From positions 1 through 62,280 of IMG/VR virus record IMGVR_UViG_3300046507_000576: a DNA stretch of 62,280 nt; one strand, 5' to 3'. Position 1 is the first letter of the stretch; each line of letters starts with the position of its first letter. The translations under genes were made by a program, and so were the position numbers. Below, piece after piece: positions 14,562 to 23,164 of this stretch. This stretch comes from a virus. The notes beneath the pieces were generated by a model that was not told the DNA's origin, made no database searches, and worked only from the letters and a program-made list of their open reading frames with translations.

Positions 14562-15506
14562 ATGCCTTCCGTTACCCTTGTAGAAAGCGCGAAGCTGGCC
14601 CAGGACGACCTGGTCGCCGGCGTCATCGAGAACGTCATCACCGTCAACGAGATCTTCGACCTGCTGCCCTTCGACGGCATCGACGGCAACTCGCTGGCCT
14701 ACAACCGCGAGAACGTCCTGGGCGACGTGCAGATGGCAGGCGTCGGCGCCACCATCGCTGCCAAGGCAGCCGCAACCTTCACCAAGGTCAACAGCGGCCT
14801 GACCACCATCATCGGCGACGCCGAAGTCAACGGCCTGATCCAGGCGACCCGCTCAGGCGACGGCAACGACCAGGCTGCCATCCAGATCGCGTCGAAGGCC
14901 AAGAGCTGCGGCCGCAAGTTCCAGGACCAGCTCATCAACGGCGACGGCACCGGCGACAACATGACCGGCCTGCTGGGCTTGGTCCCGACTGCCCAGAAGA
15001 TCGGCGCCGACCAGGGCCGCACCGGCACCGCAGCGGCCAATGGCGCCAACCTGTCCTTCGAGGACCTGGACGCCCTGATCGACCTGGTGCTGGACAAGGA
15101 TGGCCAGGTGGACTACCTGATGATGAACGGCCGCACCCGTCGTGCCTACCTGGCCCTGCTGCGTGCCCTGGGTGGTACCAGCCCGGCGGACATCTACGAG
15201 ATGCCGTCCGGCCGCAAGGTCCCGGCCTACCGTGGCATCCCGATCCTGCGCAATGACTGGATCCCAACCAACCAGACCAAGGGCGCCTCGACCAACACCA
15301 CCTCGGTGTTCGCCGGCACCTTCGACGACGGCAGCCGTACCCACGGTATCGCCGGCCTGACCGCCCAGAAGCAGTCGGGCATCCACGTCAAGTACGTGGG
15401 CGAGTCGGAGACCAAGGACGAGTCCATCACCCGCATCAGCTGGTACTGCGGCCTGGCCCTGTTCTCGGAAAAGGGCATCGCCTGCCTGCAGGGTGTGACC
15501 AACTAA
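14562..15506 (+). CDS. Major capsid protein
   Basis: 314 aa, HK97-fold type by context and pattern: an N-terminal helical part, a strand-rich E-loop-like part, GRKFQDQLINGDGTGDNMTGLLGL (the FxxxLINGDG...GLL motif seen in many coat proteins), and a C-terminal domain with GIPILRNDWIP and ISWYCGLALFSEKGIACLQGV. Builds the capsid shell. Codon use is very strongly biased to C-ending codons, as expected for the most abundant protein. AGAGGA precedes the ATG. A strong terminator follows. Confidence 0.88.
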   Translation: MPSVTLVESAKLAQDDLVAGVIENVITVNEIFDLLPFDGIDGNSLAYNRENVLGDVQMAGVGATIAAKAAATFTKVNSGLTTIIGDAEVNGLIQATRSGDGNDQAAIQIASKAKSCGRKFQDQLINGDGTGDNMTGLLGLVPTAQKIGADQGRTGTAAANGANLSFEDLDALIDLVLDKDGQVDYLMMNGRTRRAYLALLRALGGTSPADIYEMPSGRKVPAYRGIPILRNDWIPTNQTKGASTNTTSVFAGTFDDGSRTHGIAGLTAQKQSGIHVKYVGESETKDESITRISWYCGLALFSEKGIACLQGVTN

Positions 15507-15511
15507 TCGAA

Positions 15512-15543
15512 GGTTTTCACCGTAGGCCCCGGCAAGTCACAAT
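15512..15543 (+). promoter_or_regulatory. Weak candidate promoter after the capsid gene
   Basis: GGTTTTCACC, 17 bases, ACAAT. It overlaps the terminator hairpin, so it may be a chance match. Confidence 0.25.
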
Positions 15544-15560
15544 GGCTTCCGGGGCCTTTT
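15525..15560 (+). terminator. Terminator after the major capsid gene
   Basis: GGCCCCGG pairs with CCGGGGCC across a 16-base loop, followed by TTTT. Placed to make the capsid message the most abundant and to limit read-through into neck genes. Confidence 0.7.
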
Positions 15561-15598
15561 CTTTATCCACCATAAAATCACCTTAAGGAGCAGCACCC

Positions 15599-16138
15599 AT
15601 GTCGACCTCCCGCGAAGTCTTCGTACTGATCGGACCGCACGCCGGCAAGACCATGGCAATCAATGGCCACGAGTTCGAGGACGGCGAGTTCGTCTTCCAC
15701 GGCAGCACGGACCAGATCGCCACCCTGACCAACATCTTTGACTTCTACGGCGCCGTGCCAGCCGGCAAGGCCCGCGAGATGGCCATGGAGGCAGAACTGG
15801 CCCAGCTGCGCGCCGAGCGCTCGACCGCCCCGGTCGCCCTGCAGCCAGAAGCGGCTCCTCTCGCACCACTGGCAAGCCTGGCGGCAGCGGTCATGGCCCC
15901 GACCCCGACCCCGACCGAGGCGTCGAGTGCCACGGCTGCTGGCGTCGTGAGTGCCTCGATCAGCCTGGGCGAGGCGATTGGCTCCCTGGACCCGGACGCC
16001 GAGGGCGACTGGACCTCCAACAACCTGCCTTCGCTCGACCGCCTGGCCGCGCTCGTCGGCAAGAAGCCTTCGCGTGATGAGGTCGAGGCGATCGCGTCTG
16101 GCTACACCCGCGCTAAGGCCAAGGCCGCCCGCGCATAA
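15599..16138 (+). CDS. Capsid-adjacent virion protein candidate
   Basis: 179 aa. N-terminus with HAGKTMAINGHEFEDG, Ala/Pro/Thr-rich linker (residues ~75-125), then a C-terminal module DWTSNNLPSLDRLAALVGKKPSRDEVEAIASGYTR. Proteins with this end commonly follow the coat gene in siphophages; role undetermined, perhaps decoration or head completion. AAGGAG upstream. Confidence 0.55.
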   Translation: MSTSREVFVLIGPHAGKTMAINGHEFEDGEFVFHGSTDQIATLTNIFDFYGAVPAGKAREMAMEAELAQLRAERSTAPVALQPEAAPLAPLASLAAAVMAPTPTPTEASSATAAGVVSASISLGEAIGSLDPDAEGDWTSNNLPSLDRLAALVGKKPSRDEVEAIASGYTRAKAKAARA

Positions 16139-16155
16139 CCCCCTAGGAGGACAGT

Positions 16156-16719
16156 ATGACCCTACTCGTGCAAGATGACCGCGCCACCGTTGAGGGAGCC
16201 AACTCCTACGTTGACATGGCCATGCTCAAGGCCTACCACACGACCCGCGGGGTTGACCTGTCCTCCTACACGGACGAGCGTCTCTCCCAGGCGTTGGTAC
16301 TGGCCACCGACTTCTTAGACAGCCGCTACTCCTTCGTCGGCGTACCATTGCGTGCCAAGCAGGGCACGCAGTGCCCGCGCTTCCTCGAGGAGCACGGATC
16401 GACGCGCTTCCCGCAGGACTACAGCACCCTGGAGCCCGGCTACCTACTGACCACCATGCAGTGGACAGCCATCCAGCGAGCCGTCTGCCAGCTGGCGTAC
16501 CGCGAGCTCAAGAAGCCCGGTGGCCTCCTACCCGACCCGGTGCTCGACTCCTCGGGCCAGCGTGTCAAGAAGAAGACCACCAAGGCGGGCCCGATCGAGA
16601 AGGCCGTCGAGTATGACGGGCCGGTCGACCTGATCCCGTCCTATCCCTCCGTTGACCTGCTGCTCAAGTCAGCTGGGCTATTGAACTCCCGCGGTGGCGG
16701 CACGATCGGGAGGGGTTGA
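16156..16719 (+). CDS. Head-tail connector (DnaT-like/adaptor)
   Basis: 187 aa. The N-terminus NSYVDMAMLKAYHTTRG, LATDFLDSRYSFVG and the W-T-AIQRAVCQLAYRE segment match the phage adaptor family often mislabelled as DnaT-like ssDNA-binding. These proteins form the ring beneath the portal. AGGAGG gives a strong start. Confidence 0.8.
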   Translation: MTLLVQDDRATVEGANSYVDMAMLKAYHTTRGVDLSSYTDERLSQALVLATDFLDSRYSFVGVPLRAKQGTQCPRFLEEHGSTRFPQDYSTLEPGYLLTTMQWTAIQRAVCQLAYRELKKPGGLLPDPVLDSSGQRVKKKTTKAGPIEKAVEYDGPVDLIPSYPSVDLLLKSAGLLNSRGGGTIGRG

Positions 16720-17114
16720 TGTCTGCCTTCTACGAGGAGCTCCAGGCCGACGCTCACGAGCTGCTGGCCGAGCTTGGCCAGCTGGTCACCTACACGAGGT
16801 ACTCCGTTGAGACCGACCTGGTGGAGGGCACCTCCGGTCGGACGCCCCAGTTCACGCAGTCCCTGCCGACGGCCGTCCTGCCGGTCAAGGACACGGCCTC
16901 GGGCTTTGACAACCTGGACCTGCGCCCTGTAGATGGCACGAACGCCACCACCGAGGTTAAGTTTGCCATCATCAGCGCGGTGGGAGCTTCCTTCGTGCCC
17001 GTCCGGGGTGACGAGGCCACTTTCGGTGGCAAGACCTGGGTCGTGCTGAGCACCACCACCCTCAATCTGGACGGCGCGACCGACGTCGTCTACCTCGCGG
17101 GTCTCCAGGCATGA
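16719..17114 (+). CDS. Head closure / stopper protein
   Basis: 131 aa, strand-rich, with a long loop and a compact C-terminal beta-barrel (GDEATFGGKTWVVLSTTTLNLDG). Size and position between adaptor and HK97 gp10-like protein fit the stopper that closes the DNA channel. ATG with GGGAGGGG upstream; a TTG three bases earlier is possible. Confidence 0.65.
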   Translation: MSAFYEELQADAHELLAELGQLVTYTRYSVETDLVEGTSGRTPQFTQSLPTAVLPVKDTASGFDNLDLRPVDGTNATTEVKFAIISAVGASFVPVRGDEATFGGKTWVVLSTTTLNLDGATDVVYLAGLQA

Positions 17115-17506
17115 TGTCCTTCTCGGCCGCCGTCAACGCCTGGGGGCATGATGCGCTGGTCACGATCGACCGCGTCCGACGCGCCAGCGCCCTCGAAGTG
17201 TTCTCGCTGGCCATCCAGGGCACGCCAGTCGATACTGGCCTCCTGCGCGGTAACTGGCAGACATCCATCAACTCCCCGCAACTCCGCACGACGGACCGCA
17301 AGGACCCTGGTGGCAGCGCGGCCATCGCCGAGGCCCTGGCCAACCTGGGCAGTCTGGTGGACGTGGTCTACATGGTCAACAGCCTGCCGTACGCCGAGAG
17401 GATCGAATACGAGGGCTACTCCCGCCAAGCTCCTGAGGGCATGGTCCGCATCGCCGCCGCTCGGTGGCAAGAGATCGTCGAGAAGAAAGCAAAGGCATTC
17501 CTATGA
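17111..17506 (+). CDS. HK97 gp10-like neck protein
   Basis: 131 aa. The TPVDTGLLRGNWQ motif (residues ~38-50) and PYAERIEYEGYSRQAPEGMVR motif are characteristic of the HK97 gp10/tail-completion family. It joins the neck to the tail. Overlaps both neighbours by four bases. Confidence 0.85.
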   Translation: MMSFSAAVNAWGHDALVTIDRVRRASALEVFSLAIQGTPVDTGLLRGNWQTSINSPQLRTTDRKDPGGSAAIAEALANLGSLVDVVYMVNSLPYAERIEYEGYSRQAPEGMVRIAAARWQEIVEKKAKAFL

Positions 17507-17910
17507 GCGCACGCGAGACCCTCCGCAAGCTGATCCTGGCAGCCGTACGTGACGCGGTGCAGCTCCCCCTGGAAGGTGAGAACCTGGACTTTGACCGCAC
17601 GCCCGGGGAGCCCTGGGGATCCGTCTACCTGCGCATGGGCCCGACCTACGTGGCCACCCTGGGCGAGGGCGGGTCAGACGGACTAAGCGGGTACGTGCAG
17701 GTCGACCTGCGCTATCCCTCCCACCTCGAGGACGACCTGGCTGCACGGACTGTCCAGGTCCTCGGCAAGCTGCACGCGGGACGCAGGCTCTCGAGCGGCC
17801 TGGTCACCGTCGACCTCGTCTCCCACGGCCGCGTGCGCACTGTGACGGACGAGCCCGTCGGCCTGCTACGCAACCTCACCATCAACTGGTCAGGGCGACT
17901 CCCACGGTAG
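17503..17910 (+). CDS. Tail terminator protein (DUF4128-like)
   Basis: 135 aa. The helix-strand pattern with VYLRMGPTY, a central VQVDLRYP strand, a long helix (LAARTVQVLGKLHAG) and a closing strand LTINWSGRLPR match phage tail terminators, which cap the tail tube and dock to the neck. A related domain appears at the C-terminus of the protein at 20269. Last gene of the neck operon; a promoter follows. Confidence 0.75.
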   Translation: MSARETLRKLILAAVRDAVQLPLEGENLDFDRTPGEPWGSVYLRMGPTYVATLGEGGSDGLSGYVQVDLRYPSHLEDDLAARTVQVLGKLHAGRRLSSGLVTVDLVSHGRVRTVTDEPVGLLRNLTINWSGRLPR

Positions 17911-17915
17911 CCGGG

Positions 17916-17947
17916 GGTTTACCCCGATGGTGGCCCGCGGCAATAAT
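17916..17947 (+). promoter_or_regulatory. Late-type plus-strand promoter
   Basis: GGTTTACCCC, 17 bases, ATAAT. The whole 35-base stretch including GCGGCAATAAT is closely repeated at 21724. Read as sigma-70 style, TTTACC and AATAAT are 18 apart. Serves 17980. Confidence 0.6.
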
Positions 17948-17979
17948 TGCGCCAGGCAACCAACTTGGAGTAAACTCAA

Positions 17980-18396
17980 ATGACCATCACCGCCGCCTTC
18001 CCGAACGCTTCCAAGCTGGAAGCTCTGCAGCTCCTGTGCCCGCCGGGCAACACCTACAAGATGGCGCTGTACCCGTCGACGGCCACCCTCGACAAGACCG
18101 CGACGACCTACTCGGCCGCCGGCGAAGTGACTGGCACCGGCTACACCGCCGGTGGCAAGGCCCTGACCACCTACGCGGCCTCCCTGTCAGGTGACACCGC
18201 CATCCTGGACTTCGACGACGTGACCTGGGCCGGCGCCACCATCACCGCCCGCGGCGCTGTGATCTACGACTCGACCAATGCCAACAAGATCCGCGCGGTG
18301 CTGGACTTCGGCGCGGACATCACCTCGACCAACGGCCCCTTCACAGTCACCCTGCCAGCCCCCGCAGCTGCGACGGCTATCATCCGCCTGGCCTAA
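17980..18396 (+). CDS. Conserved virion-associated protein candidate
   Basis: 138 aa, strand-rich, with YKMALYPSTA, the AGEVTGTGYTAGGKALTTY motif and a GAVIYDST...LDFGADIT end. This protein type is widespread in siphophage tail regions, possibly a decoration or tail-surface protein; its function is not established. It has its own promoter, so it is likely made in quantity. Confidence 0.6.
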   Translation: MTITAAFPNASKLEALQLLCPPGNTYKMALYPSTATLDKTATTYSAAGEVTGTGYTAGGKALTTYAASLSGDTAILDFDDVTWAGATITARGAVIYDSTNANKIRAVLDFGADITSTNGPFTVTLPAPAAATAIIRLA

Positions 18397-18407
18397 GGGG
18401 ACGACGG

Positions 18408-18806
18408 ATGACACAGGCCAATTCGCCCCGCCTGGGGCTGACGCCCTACCGCCCGCATGCCGATGGCCCGCTGACGACCATCAGCGTCAGGCCCGGCGCG
18501 GTCGAGGTGGCCATGCTCTACGACCTCCCGGGCTGCCACACCCGACTGCACGCCCACACGTTCGACCACGTTATGCACTGCGACGCTGGCCGTGCTCGTA
18601 TTGAGATTGATGGGCAGGTGTCCATTGTGGGCCCGGGGGATACTTACCTGGTCGAGGCGCACAAGCAACACAGCGTAGTTCCCCTCGCCCTCGACACCGT
18701 GCTGCGCTGCGTGCACGAGCACGCTGACATTGACCCCGCCAAGACAGACGGGCATGGCATTCCGATGGAATGGCTGGACCGGCTAACTGACAAGGAATTG
18801 GCATGA
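18408..18806 (+). CDS. Cupin-domain protein
   Basis: 132 aa. Both cupin motifs are visible: GCHTRLHAHTFDHVMHCDAGRARIEIDG (motif 1 with two His and Glu-like spacing) and GDTYLVEAHKQHSVV (motif 2 with His). A metal-binding beta-barrel, substrate unknown. Its place in the tail module suggests a virion or assembly role, or a passenger enzyme. Confidence 0.7.
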   Translation: MTQANSPRLGLTPYRPHADGPLTTISVRPGAVEVAMLYDLPGCHTRLHAHTFDHVMHCDAGRARIEIDGQVSIVGPGDTYLVEAHKQHSVVPLALDTVLRCVHEHADIDPAKTDGHGIPMEWLDRLTDKELA

Positions 18807-19759
18807 GGACCGCGAACTACGTCCAGGAGACGACCACCAGCATTGCTGGCACGAACGGTGACGGGGCAGTGACGACGACCGCCATTGCCAATACCCCCCG
18901 GGTGTCGACGGTATTTGGTACTGGCAAGGTCGAGGTCCGATACACCATCGAGGACACGGTCAACAAGAAGATGGAGTCGGGCTTTGGCAGCGTTACAGGC
19001 AACGTCCTGACGCGCTCGCGCCCGCAGACCACCTGGGACGGCACCACCTGGAAGGACGGGTCGACGGGCGCTGTCACGGCCCTGGCATTCGGCTCAACGC
19101 CCGCTGCGGGCAATGTCCTCATCCGCCTGGGCCCCGTTGCCGAGACCCAGGCACCGGTGGTGCCCGGTCGTCAAACCCTCATTGCTGGCGACTCTCAATG
19201 GCGAGACTACGTGATTACGCAGGCGATCAACTATTGGAGCGGCAACACTCCAAGTACGCTGACAGCCAACAATGAGTACTACGCATATCACAAACTTGAC
19301 ACTGCTGGTTTGCTGACCGGCCTGCAATTGGAAGTGCGGGCCGTTGGTGGGACCGGCCTCAAGCTCGCCCTGTACAACGTCGGCAGCAACGGCCTGCCCG
19401 GCTCAAAAATCCTCGACTTCAACGTAGCCAGCACGCTCTCCACCGGCCTCAAAACCGATACCAGCACTGCAACATGGTCGACTGGCGGTCCGGTATGGCT
19501 GACGCCAGGCTGGTACGCCATCGGGTTCATCAGCGATGGTGGAGGTCAGATCAGTGGCACCGGCCAGGGCGGTAACCTGGCACTTGGGCATACTCCCCTC
19601 GGGCGCAAAAACGCATACGGATACAGCGCGTGCGCTTGGGTCGCGGGCAGCTATACAAACGGCCTTCCGACCTCTCCTAACCTCACCGGCGGGACAATGG
19701 TCGACGTAGGTAGTTCTGGCCTCGCATGGCCCTGGATCGGATTGAAGGTGGTCGCATGA
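18803..19759 (+). CDS. Tail-module surface protein with binding-domain look
   Basis: 318 aa. Short N-terminal anchor (RTANYVQETTTS...), then a Thr/Gly-rich strand region, then a jelly-roll-like domain (residues ~150-318) with LTGLQLEVRAVGGTGLKLALYNVGS and WLTPGWYAIGF, a pattern of carbohydrate-binding or receptor-binding modules. Overlaps the cupin gene by four bases. Could be an accessory fibre. Confidence 0.5.
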   Translation: MRTANYVQETTTSIAGTNGDGAVTTTAIANTPRVSTVFGTGKVEVRYTIEDTVNKKMESGFGSVTGNVLTRSRPQTTWDGTTWKDGSTGAVTALAFGSTPAAGNVLIRLGPVAETQAPVVPGRQTLIAGDSQWRDYVITQAINYWSGNTPSTLTANNEYYAYHKLDTAGLLTGLQLEVRAVGGTGLKLALYNVGSNGLPGSKILDFNVASTLSTGLKTDTSTATWSTGGPVWLTPGWYAIGFISDGGGQISGTGQGGNLALGHTPLGRKNAYGYSACAWVAGSYTNGLPTSPNLTGGTMVDVGSSGLAWPWIGLKVVA

Positions 19760-20268
19760 TTAATTACATAGAAAAAGGCTACGGCCTGCACGAAGCGATC
19801 CGCAAGGCAGGGCACTGGCTGCGTGAAGAAAGTGGTGTGTGGGTATCGAGCGATGACGCGGCCGTGCAGGCGATCATTGACTCGTACGCCGCCATCGACC
19901 CGCTGATCGAGATCAAGCAGGCGAAATGCGCCGAGGTGTCTGCCAAGGCCAAGCGCGTGCGCGACCGCGTGATCGCCAGCATCTCGGCCGGTGAGATGGC
20001 CAGCTGGCCTATCAAGCGCGCCGAGGCTGCCCTGTACGGCCAAACGGGCAACCCGGCCGACTGCCCCAGCCTAATCATGGAGGCGACGCACCGGGGTATC
20101 ACCCTGGACGACCTCGTGCTCAAGGTGAACAGCAACGCTGCCCGCTTCATGTGGGCTGAGACCGTAATCGGGGGCACTGACGGAAAGCACCGCGACGCCA
20201 TCGGCGCCCTGACGACTATCGCAGACGTTACCGCCTACGACTTTTCTGCTGGCTGGCCCGAGGTCTAA
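19756..20268 (+). CDS. DUF4376-like protein, fibre-assembly type
   Basis: 170 aa. The helical core IEIKQAKCAEVSAKAKRVRDR through a C-terminal helix RDAIGALTTIADVTAYD resembles the DUF4376-like domain found in tail-fibre assembly proteins. A second, clearer member is at 33746. Following a surface protein gene, it may help that protein fold or attach. Confidence 0.5.
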   Translation: MINYIEKGYGLHEAIRKAGHWLREESGVWVSSDDAAVQAIIDSYAAIDPLIEIKQAKCAEVSAKAKRVRDRVIASISAGEMASWPIKRAEAALYGQTGNPADCPSLIMEATHRGITLDDLVLKVNSNAARFMWAETVIGGTDGKHRDAIGALTTIADVTAYDFSAGWPEV

Positions 20269-21711
20269 ATGAGCTTCGGCCTATCGTCATTTGGCAGTCG
20301 GCCCTACGGGCTTGCCCCCCAGTCTGTTGCTCCCACTTCCAATCCTGCTGCTGCGCCTGCAGGAGTTGGCGGGACTTTTGCGCCGGGGGCCGTAGTGCCC
20401 GTAGGGGCCGCAGTCTTGGCAGCCTACGGAGTTGCTGGGGCTTTTGTGCTGGGTGGGCCCGCTTCATCCGGTGCTTCAAGCGCATCCCCCTCAGGTCAAA
20501 TGGGGGCCCTCGTTATCGGGGCTCTTGCCTACTCGGGCGGCGCGGGCACCACCCCAGCCGGTCAAGCCCTGGCCTCAGCCTTAGGCAGCCCGGCCCCATC
20601 AGGTGGTGCAGGAGCTACCCTCGCAGGCCTGCCCTCTTCCTCGGCTGTCGGAGCCCCGGCCTTGTCGGGTGGGGGCACAGTCTCGGCTGTCGGCCGAACC
20701 ACCTCCTCGGCAGTCGGTAACGCCTCTCTGCAGGCCGGAGCGTCGGTATCAACTGCAGGCCTCGCGGCTGGCTGGGCCCTGGGCCTCGTGAGCCTATCTG
20801 CGGGCTCCCTGGTGAGCCCAGAAGGCCTCGGTGCAGCGTGGGCAGTGGGTATCGCCTCCGCAGGCGGCGCGGGCTCAGGAATGGCCATTCCAGTGGGTCA
20901 GCAGGCAACCTACACGACTGGCCTCGTGGCAGCCTCGGGTGGTGCGTCCTCCCAGGCCGCTTCGGTGGCAGCGAACTTCGGCATTGGGGCATCCTCCATC
21001 TCGGCAGGCTCCTCCACGTCTTCCGGGTCGACCTCGGCCTTCGCCCTGGCCGGACAGGTCACCGGTTCAGGTGGAGCCAACCGGGCAGTTGTGGGGCAGG
21101 CGGCAGTCGCCAACTTTGGCACAGCTATTGGGAGCGGCGGTTCGGGCGTCATGCTTTCGGGGGCCCTGGCTTCCTGGCAGATTGGCACACTCCTCGTCGT
21201 GGGGGAGCAGTACATTTCCGCCACCGCGGTGCCCCTGGGGGTGTCTGCGGTGTTCTCGGTCGGCCCGGCTCTTGCCAGGATACTGTCCTCGACGTCTAAC
21301 TCGAGCGACCTGCACAAGGCTATCTTGTCCGGCGTCGTGGCATGCCGCCTGGGTATTCCCCTGGGACGCCTCGGAGACGCCATGCAGCGACCTTCGGACG
21401 CAACTCCGTGGGGTGTAGTGTCGGTGGAAACCACGGGAGTGACTCCCGTCTCAATTGGCCCTGGTGGGTTTGACCGGCACGAGGGCCACCTCGAGATCCT
21501 CATCCACACCACGGCCCTCTCAGGCACCTCTGCTGTGCGCGCTGTCGAGGACGCCCTGGCCGAGGGCCTACGTGCAGGGCGCTCTGTCTCCTACGCGTCA
21601 ACCTCAGCCATGATTACTAGCTTCGGCTACGCCAAGGACGAGCTCCTAGACGGCATCTTCCGCCGGAGGGTGCGGGTGACCTGGGAGGCCTACATCACTC
21701 GCCCAAGGTGA
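20269..21711 (+). CDS. Gly/Ala/Ser repeat protein with terminator-like C-domain
   Basis: 480 aa. Residues ~30-310 are a run of degenerate ~20-residue repeats of the form SGGAxxxxxGLAxxWALGxxSL, probably a beta-solenoid or fibrous stalk. Residues ~330-480 form a different, globular domain whose helix (SAVRAVEDALAEGLRAG) and final strand VRVTWEAYITR resemble the tail terminator at 17503. Probably a structural tail component; the exact role is unknown. A promoter follows. Confidence 0.5.
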   Translation: MSFGLSSFGSRPYGLAPQSVAPTSNPAAAPAGVGGTFAPGAVVPVGAAVLAAYGVAGAFVLGGPASSGASSASPSGQMGALVIGALAYSGGAGTTPAGQALASALGSPAPSGGAGATLAGLPSSSAVGAPALSGGGTVSAVGRTTSSAVGNASLQAGASVSTAGLAAGWALGLVSLSAGSLVSPEGLGAAWAVGIASAGGAGSGMAIPVGQQATYTTGLVAASGGASSQAASVAANFGIGASSISAGSSTSSGSTSAFALAGQVTGSGGANRAVVGQAAVANFGTAIGSGGSGVMLSGALASWQIGTLLVVGEQYISATAVPLGVSAVFSVGPALARILSSTSNSSDLHKAILSGVVACRLGIPLGRLGDAMQRPSDATPWGVVSVETTGVTPVSIGPGGFDRHEGHLEILIHTTALSGTSAVRAVEDALAEGLRAGRSVSYASTSAMITSFGYAKDELLDGIFRRRVRVTWEAYITRPR

Positions 21712-21723
21712 TCCAGCGCCACG

Positions 21724-21755
21724 GGTTTACTCCACGGGTCGGGCTCGGCAATAAT
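21724..21755 (+). promoter_or_regulatory. Late-type promoter for the tail tube
   Basis: GGTTTACTCC, 17 bases, ATAAT; near-copy of 17916-17947. The abundant tail-tube gene starts 67 bases downstream. Confidence 0.6.
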
Positions 21756-21821
21756 AAGGTAGATTTTTAACCCAACGAGCCCGACAGGTCCTACTGTTGG
21801 GACCCAATCAGGAGAGTCCCA

Positions 21822-23066
21822 ATGCCTATCGCAAATGGTGTATTCAAGCTGGTGCGCTACAAGCGCCAGGCTGCCAACAGCTACGGTGCACCCGCGGCTA
21901 GTGGCGCAGGAGCTTACTCGCTCCCGCGTGTCCAGTCCACCCTGGACCTGCAGAAAGAGACCTACGGCTCCAATGCCATCCGTCAGGATATGCAAAAGGC
22001 CGACTTCCGCCACGGCACCCGCTCCGTCGGTGGCTCCATCTCCGACGAGCTGAAAGCTGGCGCTCACGAAGACTTCTTCGAGACCATCGTGCGCCAAGCG
22101 TGGCAGACCGCCCCGACTACCACCGCGATCGTCACCGTGGCAGCGGCCACGACCACCGGCAACATGGGCACCTTCACCCGCTCGGCCGGCTCGTTCATCA
22201 CCGACGGCTTTAAGCTGGGCCAGGTCGGTCGCTGGAGCGGCTGGGCAACCACTGGCGTGAACAACAACGGCAAGAACATGATGGTTATTGGCCTGACGCC
22301 GACCGTCATGACCGTGATGACCCTGGATGGCTCCGCCGTTGCTGCCAAGGCGGCTGGCGACAGCGTGACCTTCACGGTGAAGGGCAAGCAGACCTGGATC
22401 CCCCAGACCAACCACACCAACGACCTGTACACCTTCGAGCACTACTACTCGGACCTGAACGAGTCGGAGATCTTCGACTCCTGCCGCCTGGCATCGATGA
22501 ACCTGAACCTGCCGTCGAACGGCATGGCGACGATCGAGACCACGGTCCTGGGCCGGGACATGGCGGTGCAGAGCCAGTCAGGCTCGTACTTCACCAGCCC
22601 GACGGCCCTGGCCATGAGCCAGGCCCTGGCCGCTGTCAACGGCATCGTGGTGGTGAACGGCATGGCAGTGGCAGTGCTGACTGGCCTGACCCTGTCGATT
22701 AACGCCAACGCTACGACCGGCCAGGTCGTGGGCTCGAACGTCTCGCCGGACGTGTTCATGGGCACGATCGACGTGACCGGCAACCTGACGGCCTACTTCA
22801 CCGACGTCACCCTGCGGGACATCTTCCGCAACGAGACCGAGGCCTCGCTGATGTGCGCCTTCACGGCGGACAACACCCCCAGCGCCGACTTCGTGGCCTT
22901 CACCCTGCCGCGCCTGAAGGCCGGCGGAGCGACCAAGGACGACGGCCAGAAGGGCCTGGTCATCACCATGCCGTTCACCGCACTGCTGGGCTCTGGCAAC
23001 AGCGGTGGCCAGACCAATAACGCCATTGCCTCGACCCTGGCCGTCCAGGACTCGACCGTCCTCTAA
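21822..23066 (+). CDS. Major tail tube protein
   Basis: 414 aa. N-terminus with LPRVQSTLDLQKETYGSNAIRQDMQ and GTRSVGGSISDEL, and a central LYTFEHYYSDLNESEIFDSCR, match the large phage tail-tube family that carries an extra domain. Forms the stacked hexamer tube. Strongly C-biased codons suggest high expression. CAGGAG start. Confidence 0.85.
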   Translation: MPIANGVFKLVRYKRQAANSYGAPAASGAGAYSLPRVQSTLDLQKETYGSNAIRQDMQKADFRHGTRSVGGSISDELKAGAHEDFFETIVRQAWQTAPTTTAIVTVAAATTTGNMGTFTRSAGSFITDGFKLGQVGRWSGWATTGVNNNGKNMMVIGLTPTVMTVMTLDGSAVAAKAAGDSVTFTVKGKQTWIPQTNHTNDLYTFEHYYSDLNESEIFDSCRLASMNLNLPSNGMATIETTVLGRDMAVQSQSGSYFTSPTALAMSQALAAVNGIVVVNGMAVAVLTGLTLSINANATTGQVVGSNVSPDVFMGTIDVTGNLTAYFTDVTLRDIFRNETEASLMCAFTADNTPSADFVAFTLPRLKAGGATKDDGQKGLVITMPFTALLGSGNSGGQTNNAIASTLAVQDSTVL

Positions 23067-23076
23067 GCATAGCCCC

Positions 23077-23110
23077 CTCCCGTCCCTCCAGGCAGCCGCG
23101 GGGACGGGAG
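23077..23110 (+). terminator. Hairpin after the tail-tube gene
   Basis: CTCCCGTCCC pairs perfectly with GGGACGGGAG across a 14-base loop. No T-run, so it may protect the tube message or partly terminate. Confidence 0.5.
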
Positions 23111-23164
23111 CTCAGCCAGCGGCTGCCACCAACTCATAAAAACTGACACCGAAGGAGCAGCACC

